Of a stretch of 64,000 bases of DNA, positions 25,903 to 33,326 are shown piece after piece. Where the stretch lies: contig CAWBIJ010000001.1 of assembly GCA_963788975.1 (NCBI GenBank), positions 186,001 through 250,000 of the forward strand, written 5' to 3'. The stretch is from VRUE01 sp963788975. GTDB lineage: Bacteria; Actinomycetota; Thermoleophilia; Solirubrobacterales; 70-9. Each line of letters starts with the position of its first letter. The first letter of the stretch is position 1. A model generated the notes under the pieces. That model had not been told where the DNA came from. It saw only the letters and a program-made list of their open reading frames with translations, and did no database searches. Made by a program: the position numbers and the translations under genes.

Positions 25903-27903
25903 ATGTTCGTCTCGAAGGCCGCCGTCGTCGGCGGCGGCACGATGGGCGGCGAGATCGCGCAGGCGATCGCCGCCGCCGACATCCCAGTCGTAGTCAAGGA
26001 CATCGACCAGAAGTTCGTCGACGCCGCGGTCGAGAAGGCCCGCGCCGTCACCGAGGGTCAGCTCGCCCGCCTGGTAAAGAAGGAGAAGATCGCCCAGGAG
26101 CAGGCCGACGCGCGCCTCGCCGAGGTGATGGGCCTGGTGACCGGGACCACCTCCTACGAGGGCTTCGGCGACGTCGACTTCGTGGTCGAGGCGGTGCCAG
26201 AGCGGATGGAGATCAAGCAGGCGGTCTTCCGCGAGCTCGACGCCGCCACGCCGGGCCACGCGATCCTCTCCTCCAACACCTCCTCGCTCTCGATCACCGA
26301 GATCGGGGAGGCGACGCTGCGGCCCGACAAGGTCGTCGGCTTCCACTTCTTCTATCCGGCCTCGGTGATGCCGCTGGTCGAGGTGATCGGCGGCGACGAG
26401 ACCACGATGGAGACGGCGACCGCTGCCTACAACTTCGCCCAGGCGATCCGCAAGCAGCCGATCGTCTGCGCCGAGGTGCCGGGCTTCGTCGTCAACCGGA
26501 TCCTGATGGCGACGATCGGCGAGATCTGGCGCATCCAGGAGGAGCAGGGCCTCTCGCTGAAGGCGATCGACGAGGCGATCGCCGCGGCACAGGTGGCCCC
26601 GATGGGTCCCTTCTTCCTCACCGACCTGCTCGGCCTCGACACCGTCCTGCACGTCGCCGAGCACCTCAGCGAGTCCTACGGCGAGGGCTTCTACGTCCAC
26701 CAGGGACTGAAGCAGCTCGTCGCCGACGGCAAGCTGGGCGCCAAGTCGGGGGGCGAGGGGTTCTTCAAGGACGGCGAGCAGACCGTGCCCGGCGACGCCG
26801 AGCCGGACGCCGAGGAGCTGGTCGCGATGTTCACCGGCCGCGCCCTGATCGAGGCTTGCAAGCTGGTCGAGGAGGGTGTCTGCTCGGTCCGCGACATCGA
26901 CGTCGGCATGATGGCCGGGGCAGGGCTCGACCCGCGCCGGGGCCTCTTCCCACCCTTCTGGAAGGCGGATCTCGAGGCGCTCGACAGCGTGTTGGAGCGG
27001 ATCGAGCAGCTCGAGGAGAAGTTCGGCGAGCGCTTCGCGCCGCCGGTGCTGCTGCGCCGCCTCGTCGCCCAGGGCCGCCTCGGCCTGCAGTCGGGCCAGG
27101 GCTTCTACCCCTATCCGCAGCCGGACGAGGGCGAACAGGCGGAGACGGTGAAGCTGGAGACCCGCGGCAACATCGCGATCGCCTGGCTCGCCAACGCGCC
27201 GATGAACGCGATCTCCCCGGACGTGATCCGCGATCTCGGCACGGTCTGGGAGCGGGTCAAGAAGTCGGGCGAGGTCGAGGCGATGCTGATCGCCTCCGCG
27301 ATCCCGCTGGTCTTCTCGGCTGGGGCCGACATCAAGGCCTTCACCCAGATGGACGAGGGCAAGGGCGAGGAGCTGATCCACACCGCCCACGCGCTGTTCC
27401 GCGACCTCGGGCAGGACCGGGTGGCGACTGTCGCGGCCGTCAACTCGATCGCCTTCGGCGGCGGCTGCGAGTTGGCGATGGCCTGCGACGTGCGGATCGC
27501 CGCCGAGGCGGCCGTCTTCGGCCAGCCCGAGATCAAGCTCGGGATCATCCCCGGCTTCGGCGGCACCCAGCGGCTGCCACGCCTGGTCGGATCTAACAAG
27601 GCGCTGGAGATGAACCTGGTGGGCGACGCGATCCTCGCCGACGAGGCGCTCGAGTTCGGCCTCGCCAACCGCGTCGTTCCCGACCACGAGCTGTTCGAGA
27701 CGGGGCTGATGTGGGCCCGCAAGCTTGCGGCGCAAGCACCGGTCGCCCGTGAGCAGATCAAGCGCGTCTCCCACAAAGGGGACCTGGACGAGGGGATCGA
27801 GGCTGAGAAGGGAGGCTTCGCCGCCGCCTTCGGCAGCGAGGACGCCAAGGAGGGCATCGCCGCCTTCCTCGGCAAGCGCACCCCGAGATGGAGCGGCAGG
27901 TAG
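25903..27903 (+). CDS. 3-hydroxyacyl-CoA dehydrogenase / enoyl-CoA hydratase fusion
   Basis: The 666-residue protein joins two steps of beta-oxidation. Residues 1-400 are an NAD-dependent 3-hydroxyacyl-CoA dehydrogenase: VVGGGTMGGEIAQAI at the N-terminus, SNTSSLSITEI, and FHFFYPASVMPLVEVI. Residues from about 425 are a crotonase-fold hydratase: FSAGADIKAF and FGGGCELAMACD with its catalytic Glu, then GQPEIKLGIIPGFGGTQRL. The order is the reverse of E. coli FadB. GGAGG lies ahead of ATG 25903. No thiolase is nearby. Confidence 0.93.
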   Translation: MFVSKAAVVGGGTMGGEIAQAIAAADIPVVVKDIDQKFVDAAVEKARAVTEGQLARLVKKEKIAQEQADARLAEVMGLVTGTTSYEGFGDVDFVVEAVPERMEIKQAVFRELDAATPGHAILSSNTSSLSITEIGEATLRPDKVVGFHFFYPASVMPLVEVIGGDETTMETATAAYNFAQAIRKQPIVCAEVPGFVVNRILMATIGEIWRIQEEQGLSLKAIDEAIAAAQVAPMGPFFLTDLLGLDTVLHVAEHLSESYGEGFYVHQGLKQLVADGKLGAKSGGEGFFKDGEQTVPGDAEPDAEELVAMFTGRALIEACKLVEEGVCSVRDIDVGMMAGAGLDPRRGLFPPFWKADLEALDSVLERIEQLEEKFGERFAPPVLLRRLVAQGRLGLQSGQGFYPYPQPDEGEQAETVKLETRGNIAIAWLANAPMNAISPDVIRDLGTVWERVKKSGEVEAMLIASAIPLVFSAGADIKAFTQMDEGKGEELIHTAHALFRDLGQDRVATVAAVNSIAFGGGCELAMACDVRIAAEAAVFGQPEIKLGIIPGFGGTQRLPRLVGSNKALEMNLVGDAILADEALEFGLANRVVPDHELFETGLMWARKLAAQAPVAREQIKRVSHKGDLDEGIEAEKGGFAAAFGSEDAKEGIAAFLGKRTPRWSGR

Positions 27904-27961
27904 GGAGGACGCCATAGAGAGCGAGGGGAGCAGTGACGCCCGCACCGGGCCGTCGCCAAAG

Positions 27962-29506
27962 TTGACACTGCCCGAGGGGTTCGTGGCTTGGATCGAGTCA
28001 CATCCCGAGGGCAAACGGGTCACCTCTCGCTGGCTGCGGGAGCAGGCCGGCTGGCGCGTGCTGACGAAAGCACGGCGGCAGCGGTTGCAGCTCGAGCTGC
28101 TCTCCCTGGGAATCGATACGTCGCCATGCCTGGAGGACGCCGGGATCGACGACGAAGTCACCCTGGTCACGCTCGATTCGGCAGCTCGCCGCTCGCAGGC
28201 GGGTGGGCCTTCAGACGTGCAGCCCTCCAGGCAGAGGGGCTGGCTGATCCGCCTGGGACTTTCGGCCTGGGCGGGGCTCGTCGTCGCCGCCGTGATCGTT
28301 GGCGTGGCTGCCGACGCGATCAGCCTTGGCAGCCTCTGGCCGGATGACCCCGTCGTGCCGAAGCTCAGGGGGGATGTGAACGTTGCGGTGTCGCGCTTCG
28401 GCGGGGTTGGCACCTCGGGGGCACGGGCGGAGGCGGCGGAGCTGTCCCAGTCGGTGGCGAGCGAGTTGCGCCGCGAGGCTCTCGAGGACGACGCTCCTCT
28501 CTCGCCGGCAGTCGAGGTGATCGGCCCCGAGAAGCTCGACGAACTGTCGCTCTTCGGACCCTTGGACCAGCGCGACCTAGAGCGGCTCAACGCGACGATC
28601 GGGGTCAGCGGCACCTTGAGGGCCGAACGCCAGGCGACGGTGCTCATCACCGCGTTCCGCATCAACGCAAAGCAGCTTCACCTGGCCCGGCCGATCGAAC
28701 CCGTGATCGAGCGCCGGATACGAATGGCGGGGGCGATCGACCAGAGCATCGCCACCCGGATCCGCATCCGCAATCAGGTGGTGACGTCGATCGAGCTGAT
28801 AGATAGCCTGCTGCTCGGCTTGGGCGAGCTCGAGAGTGGACATCCGGACACCGCCGACCAGCTGCTGCGGAACGTCCTCCGGGACTGGCCATCGCCCTCC
28901 GGCAAGCAGGTGCTGAACCTGCTTCTCGGCCATGCGCTTGCCGAGCAGCACCACGACGCCGAGGCGCGGCAGAGCTACCGCGAAGCGCTCGAGCTCCGGC
29001 CGGGGTACCGGCGCGCTCGTTTCGCCCTGGCGGCGCTCGATTTCCGCGCCGCCGCCGGGGATTGCAGCCGGGCCCAAAGCGACGCGAGGCTGCTCTGGGC
29101 CGCGCGTCACAACTTCGACGTGCTTGCCCGCAGCACCGTCTCCACCTTGCGAGTCAAGTCGCTGTTCGCTCGCGCACGCGCCGAAGCGTGCCTCAGTCAG
29201 ATGGGGGTTGCGAGTCTCTTCGAAAGCGCCCGTTCGACCTTCCACGGAGTCATCGCCTCGTACAGAAGAGGGGTACCGGACGTCCGGGCGGAGGCCGCCG
29301 AGGCCTTCGGTTGGTTGGGGCTCATCGCGTTGCCCGAGCGAGGCGGCAGCTCTCGCCGTGAGGCGCGCACCGAGATCCGGCAGGCGGTGCGCTACTACCG
29401 CCGCGCGAGATCGCTTGCGATCGATCCGCAACGGCGCCGGTTCTTCGCTGAAGAGGCGGAGCGATGGAGTGAGCGCGTCCGTGCGATCGGGCGGGTGCAG
29501 GCTTGA
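27962..29506 (+). CDS. Membrane protein with TolB-like and TPR-type regions
   Basis: The protein has a cytosolic N-terminal part (WLREQAGWRVLTKARRQR, possibly nucleic-acid binding) and one membrane segment (about residues 86-108). A domain similar to the TolB-like sensors of some adenylate cyclases follows (GDVNVAVSRFGG ... IGVSGTLR). The C-terminal third has TPR-like helices (LLGHALAEQHHDAEARQSYR). The start is uncertain: no ATG exists. TTG 27962 is used here; an ATA at 27914 has a good GGGAGG site 5 bases upstream. First gene of a four-gene cassette of unknown role. Confidence 0.6.
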   Translation: MTLPEGFVAWIESHPEGKRVTSRWLREQAGWRVLTKARRQRLQLELLSLGIDTSPCLEDAGIDDEVTLVTLDSAARRSQAGGPSDVQPSRQRGWLIRLGLSAWAGLVVAAVIVGVAADAISLGSLWPDDPVVPKLRGDVNVAVSRFGGVGTSGARAEAAELSQSVASELRREALEDDAPLSPAVEVIGPEKLDELSLFGPLDQRDLERLNATIGVSGTLRAERQATVLITAFRINAKQLHLARPIEPVIERRIRMAGAIDQSIATRIRIRNQVVTSIELIDSLLLGLGELESGHPDTADQLLRNVLRDWPSPSGKQVLNLLLGHALAEQHHDAEARQSYREALELRPGYRRARFALAALDFRAAAGDCSRAQSDARLLWAARHNFDVLARSTVSTLRVKSLFARARAEACLSQMGVASLFESARSTFHGVIASYRRGVPDVRAEAAEAFGWLGLIALPERGGSSRREARTEIRQAVRYYRRARSLAIDPQRRRFFAEEAERWSERVRAIGRVQA

Positions 29507-30309
29507 ACAGGTGGCTTCTCGGAGTGCGAGCAGTGCTTGCCCTGGCGGTCGTCGGGGTCGTCGCCACCTATGTGGGCCTCCGCCTGCACGAACGGGCCAA
29601 CATCGTCGACCTCGAAGTGATCCCTGCCGCCGGCGCTGGCGCAGAGCCCACGCCCATCGGTCCACGCGATCTGCCCAGTGGCGAGGTGCAGGAGCACGTC
29701 GACTTCTATCCGAGAGGGGGGCCGGGATGTGCGCCGCCGAATCGCGGCGGCGTCGCCATATCCGTCGGGTTCGAAGGCAAAGCGACGATCGGCCTCAGGG
29801 AGGAACTCTGCTCCGAAGGCTTCGTCAGCGGCAAGCCGATCTCGGTGCGCATCTCCGGCCACGGTTCCCGCATCACGGGCCGTTGGGTCCCTCCGGCGCC
29901 CTGGAGCTGGAACGTGCCGCCGCACACCCTCCCCGGCATCTACCTGGTTCGCGCCGTACAGGGGGATCGGGTCGCAACCACTCGAATGCGAGTCGTGACC
30001 TCCCCCCAGCCCTTTGTGCGGGTCAGGCACTTCGCTCCCCGAAGGCCCACGGTCTTCGAGATCGTCGTTGCCGGTACGACCCCCAACCGGCGCGTACCCG
30101 TCCACCTCTACCGCGCCACCAGCCCCACCTCCAGGGGGTATGACTATTTCTCCACCCTCGCCGTTCCCGCCGACGCACGCGGCAACGGCTCGGTACTGGT
30201 GCGCGGAACCGGTGGATCGACCTACACCTGCTACGGCGTGTTGCCCGGGTTCGAGGGGATTGCGTGGTCGGAAAACCTGTTCTGCTTCGGGAGTCCCGAC
30301 CTTGACTGA
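29503..30309 (+). CDS. Membrane-anchored exported protein, unknown
   Basis: The 268-residue protein starts at TTG 29503, overlapping the previous stop (TTGA). A single N-terminal membrane segment (about residues 9-25) anchors an extracytoplasmic part. That part has two beta-rich halves, ISVGFEGKATIGLREELC and FEIVVAGTTPNRRVPVHLYR, suggesting two Ig-like domains. Four Cys could form disulfides outside the cell. No family recognised. Translational coupling indicates a joint function with the TolB/TPR protein. Confidence 0.6.
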   Translation: MNRWLLGVRAVLALAVVGVVATYVGLRLHERANIVDLEVIPAAGAGAEPTPIGPRDLPSGEVQEHVDFYPRGGPGCAPPNRGGVAISVGFEGKATIGLREELCSEGFVSGKPISVRISGHGSRITGRWVPPAPWSWNVPPHTLPGIYLVRAVQGDRVATTRMRVVTSPQPFVRVRHFAPRRPTVFEIVVAGTTPNRRVPVHLYRATSPTSRGYDYFSTLAVPADARGNGSVLVRGTGGSTYTCYGVLPGFEGIAWSENLFCFGSPDLD

Positions 30310-30652
30310 GCCACGGACTGAAGGCGACGGCGCCGACGCCCTCCCCTGGGGCATGGTGCGGCTTGTCATATTCGTCCTGGGCCCGGTTCTCTTCGTGGTG
30401 CCGGCGCTGTACCTGGTGGCGATCGTCGCCGCCCGCGACTACCAGGCGGGCCCCGCGCAACCGGGGTCGGAGGAGCTCTTCTGGATCGCTGCGGCCGTGA
30501 TCCCGCTTGCCCTGCTCGTGGCGACCTGGTTGCTGCCGCGCGGCCTGCCGGAGGCCAGCAGGTCGCTCCAGGTCCGCACCTCGGGACACGTCGCCCCGCT
30601 GGCTTTCTACGACGACATCGCTTGGCCTTCGCCTGGGTGGGCTGCGTCCTGA
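30302..30652 (+). CDS. Small membrane protein, two segments
   Basis: The 116-residue protein starts at TTG 30302, overlapping the previous stop by 8 bases. It has membrane segments near residues 20-42 and 62-80. Its C-terminus (FYDDIAWPSPGWAAS) is read from sequence that also begins the next gene. No family recognised. Part of the four-gene cassette. Confidence 0.5.
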   Translation: MTEPRTEGDGADALPWGMVRLVIFVLGPVLFVVPALYLVAIVAARDYQAGPAQPGSEELFWIAAAVIPLALLVATWLLPRGLPEASRSLQVRTSGHVAPLAFYDDIAWPSPGWAAS

Positions 30653-30870
30653 TCGCAGCCATGGCCGTCGCCGGAGCGATCGCCAGCGTCGTCGCGTTGG
30701 GCGATTGCACCACCTCGCTCGGCACCTGCGGCGGCAGCGCTACCCACCGGCTCGCGACCTACGGGCTCATCGCGGTTGGCGGGGAGCTCGCCGTCCTGGT
30801 GGGCATACGCCTGCTCGCCCGCCGGCAGCTGGCCCACCTGAACCCTCCCTACCCTCCTCCTCCTGGATGA
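30622..30870 (+). CDS. Small membrane protein, two segments
   Basis: The 82-residue protein starts at TTG 30622, overlapping the previous gene by 31 bases. Two membrane segments flank a loop with two Cys (GDCTTSLGTCGG), and the tail is proline-rich (NPPYPPPPG). It could instead be the displaced end of the preceding frame after a frameshift. No family recognised. Confidence 0.45.
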   Translation: MAFAWVGCVLIAAMAVAGAIASVVALGDCTTSLGTCGGSATHRLATYGLIAVGGELAVLVGIRLLARRQLAHLNPPYPPPPG

Positions 30871-30894
30871 GCTCCGAGCTGAGATGATCGCCGC

Positions 30895-31665
30895 GTGAAG
30901 GGCCCGGCGACCAAGCGGCAGGCAACGGCTGTCGAGCGGCTGACGGAGCTGATCGGCGAGTCGAGCTGCACGGTCGCCCTCACCGGGGCGGGCGTCTCGG
31001 TGCCCTCGGGGATCCCGGACTTCCGTACTCCCGAGACCGGGATCTGGGAGAACGTCGACCCGATGGAGGTCGCCCACATCGACGTCTTCGAACGCGATCC
31101 GGCGCGCTTCTGGTCCTACTACCGGCCGCGCTTCCACTCGCTCGGCGACAAGCGTCCCAATGCCGCCCACGAGGTGCTGGCCGAGCTCGAGCGACGCGGG
31201 CAGCTGGCCGGAGTGATCACCCAGAACATCGACCGCCTCCACCGCGCTGCCGGCTCCGAGAACGTGGTCGAGGTCCACGGCTCGATCGAAACCTCGACCT
31301 GCCGCAGCTGCGATGCCTCCTTCGGGATCGAGGCCGTGGACTCGCTCTTCAACTCCGACGGGGTCGCCGAGTGCGAGGCCTGCGGCGGCCCGGTCAAGCC
31401 CGACGTGGTCCTCTTCGGCGAGCTGCTGCCGGAAGAGGCGATGCAGAGCGCTCAGGAGCTCGCCGCCCGCGCCGACCTGATGCTCTGCGTCGGCACCTCG
31501 CTCGTCGTCCACCCTGTGGCCGGGCTGCCCGGCGTGACCTTGGCCTGCGGCGGGCGGCTGGCGATCGTCACCAAGGGCGCCACCCCTTACGACAGCGACG
31601 CGGTCCTGAAGCTCGACGGTGAGGTCGACGAGGAGCTGGGTGCGCTCCTGGCGGAGCTCTCGTAG
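30895..31665 (+). CDS. cobB: NAD-dependent protein deacylase, sirtuin family
   Basis: The 256-residue enzyme removes acyl groups from lysine using NAD. Motifs: GAGVSVPSGIPDFR (NAD binding), TQNIDRLHRAAG, VHGS with the catalytic His, and a zinc ribbon CRSC ... CEAC. A YxxR pair in SYYRPRF resembles the residues that favour succinyl-lysine in some sirtuins, but this is tentative. The start is GTG 30895. The next gene starts 2 bases after the stop. Confidence 0.93.
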   Translation: MKGPATKRQATAVERLTELIGESSCTVALTGAGVSVPSGIPDFRTPETGIWENVDPMEVAHIDVFERDPARFWSYYRPRFHSLGDKRPNAAHEVLAELERRGQLAGVITQNIDRLHRAAGSENVVEVHGSIETSTCRSCDASFGIEAVDSLFNSDGVAECEACGGPVKPDVVLFGELLPEEAMQSAQELAARADLMLCVGTSLVVHPVAGLPGVTLACGGRLAIVTKGATPYDSDAVLKLDGEVDEELGALLAELS

Positions 31666-31667
31666 TC

Positions 31668-32342
31668 GTGGCAAGCGCGAACGGTGGGGCGTCTGTCACT
31701 CCCGAGGCGGTGATCTTCGACAACGACGGCCTGCTCCTCGACACCGAGTCGGTCTGGACTCGCGCCGAGCAGGACCTCTTCGCCCGTCGGGAGATCGAGT
31801 TCACCGCCGAGCACAAGCGCGAGCTGGTCGGCACATCAGCCGAGGTAGCGGGCAAGACGCTGGAACGCCGCCTGGAGGAGCCCGGCCGCGCCGGCGACTT
31901 GATCGAGGAGCTGAATGCGCTGGTCGTCGCCGAGCTAGAGCATGGAGTGGAGGCGATGGTCGGAGCTCGCAAGCTGCTCCACAAGCTGAAGGCACGAGGG
32001 ATTCCAATCGGGCTGGTCTCCAACTCCCCGCTCGTCTTCGTCCGTCGCTCGCTTGAGATCGCTGGCTTCCAGGACCGCTTCGACGTCGTCCTCAGCGCTC
32101 ACGAAGTCTCGGCGCCAAAGCCCTCGCCAGAGCCCTATCTGGAGGCTTGCCGTCGTCTCGGAGTAGAGCCCGGACCCGATGTCGTCGCCCTTGAGGACTC
32201 ACCGACGGGGGTCGCCGCTGCACGTGCTGCCGGCCTCACCGTGATCGGCGTCCCTTCGCTCGAGGGCATAGCCCTGGGGGAAGCGCACCATCTAGCGGAG
32301 TCCCTGCTAGACGACGTAGTCGCCCACCGCCTCGCGCTCTGA
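31668..32342 (+). CDS. HAD superfamily phosphatase, beta-phosphoglucomutase-like
   Basis: The 224-residue protein has the HAD motifs: FDNDGLLLDTE (nucleophile Asp), SNSPLVFVRRSL (motif II), K in APKPSPEPYL, and ALEDSPTGVAAARAAG (motif IV). Such enzymes hydrolyse small phosphorylated metabolites. The start is GTG 31668. Its stop codon is the first three bases of the left arm of a large palindrome. Confidence 0.9.
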   Translation: MASANGGASVTPEAVIFDNDGLLLDTESVWTRAEQDLFARREIEFTAEHKRELVGTSAEVAGKTLERRLEEPGRAGDLIEELNALVVAELEHGVEAMVGARKLLHKLKARGIPIGLVSNSPLVFVRRSLEIAGFQDRFDVVLSAHEVSAPKPSPEPYLEACRRLGVEPGPDVVALEDSPTGVAAARAAGLTVIGVPSLEGIALGEAHHLAESLLDDVVAHRLAL

Positions 32343-32430
32343 GAGGAAGGGATACCTCGAACGGGCGGATACTCAAAGTGCCGGTCTAATTAGACCGGCA
32401 CTTGTCCGGGCGGGGTATCCCTTCCTCTCA
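32340..32430. repeat. Nested palindromic repeat, copy 1
   Basis: A 57-bp element (32356-32412) sits between perfectly complementary 17-bp outer arms (32340-32356 and 32414-32430). The core contains a perfect 28-bp palindrome at 32376-32403 centred on CTAATTAG. The outer arms include the stop codons of both convergent genes. The same 57-bp element recurs inverted at 47218-47274, 55 of 57 identical, with unrelated outer arms. Confidence 0.9.
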
Positions 32431-33282
32431 GCCGCGCAGCACGCGGCGACGGCGGAGGACTCGCTCTGCAATCTCAGTTAGTTCGCGGACCGAGCGCTCG
32501 GCCTCGGGGTTGAGCTCGCCGCGGAGAGCCGCGTTTGCGACCTCGCCGGCCTCCTTGCGCCGCGCCTCCAGCTCGGCCATGTCCTTCTCGTGGCCAGGGT
32601 CCACCAATGCCCCGGACAGTTCCGCCAGCAGCGCCTCCAAACCGACGCGGAGCTGAAACGCGGCCTCGCGGGTGCGACCCGCGTCGAGGTCGGCGCGGGC
32701 GCGCAGCAGGAGGGTCTCGCAGGCGTCGACCTGCTCGCGGCGGCCCAAGATCGCGGCCATCCGCTCCTGCGGATGGAGCTCCTCGGCTCGCTGCCTTCGT
32801 TTCGAGGCGCCGCGTGCCCAGACGTCGACGTCGCGTGCGACCGTGAAGCGCCCGGCGGCGACCTGCTCACCGCTGCCGTAGCCGATTCGCACGCTCACGG
32901 CCCGCTCCGCGGTCAGCTCGGCCACGTAGGGGTCGGCGCTGGCGGCGAACTGAGCGTGGAGCGCCCGGTTCAGCAGCGCAACCCCTTCGGCGACCGCGCC
33001 GTCGACCGAGTCCTCGTCGCCGGCGACCTGGTCCAGCCAGCGCTCCGCGTCCGCGTCGAAGTCGTAGGGTTCGAAGGCGCGAATCGCGGTCACCCTCGCG
33101 AGCGGCAGCGACGGACGGTCGTCGGCGTCCGCCGGTCTCGGCTTGCGCCTGCGGCGGCCGGGCGGGGGAGGGGCGCCGAGCGTTTCCACCACCAGCACCC
33201 GCTGGGCGCCGTCGGCGCCGCCGTCGCGCGCCAGGTACCGCCCGTCGGTGACGGCGAGCCGACCGGCGAACTCGAGCTGCAC
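32428..33282 (-). CDS. Conserved-looking cytosolic protein, unknown
   Basis: The 284-residue protein starts at GTG 33282. The N-terminal 45 residues form a small beta domain (MQLEFAGRLAVTDGRYLAR ... RVLVVETLG). A basic Pro-rich linker (PPPPGRRRRKPRP) follows, then a helical body with R/E-rich segments (RKEAGEVANAALRGELNPEA). The linker may bind nucleic acid. No family recognised. Its stop lies inside the right arm of the palindrome. Confidence 0.6.
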   Translation of the reverse strand: MQLEFAGRLAVTDGRYLARDGGADGAQRVLVVETLGAPPPPGRRRRKPRPADADDRPSLPLARVTAIRAFEPYDFDADAERWLDQVAGDEDSVDGAVAEGVALLNRALHAQFAASADPYVAELTAERAVSVRIGYGSGEQVAAGRFTVARDVDVWARGASKRRQRAEELHPQERMAAILGRREQVDACETLLLRARADLDAGRTREAAFQLRVGLEALLAELSGALVDPGHEKDMAELEARRKEAGEVANAALRGELNPEAERSVRELTEIAERVLRRRRVLRG

Positions 33283-33326
33283 GAATCCGAATAGCTGAGC
33301 CAGAGCGGGGATTATCTCCGCGTGCG

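Noticed and set aside
25858..28665. A 935-codon open frame on the minus strand
   Set aside because: It is antisense to the dehydrogenase-hydratase fusion and shows repetitive Leu/Gly/Asp-rich composition typical of shadow frames.
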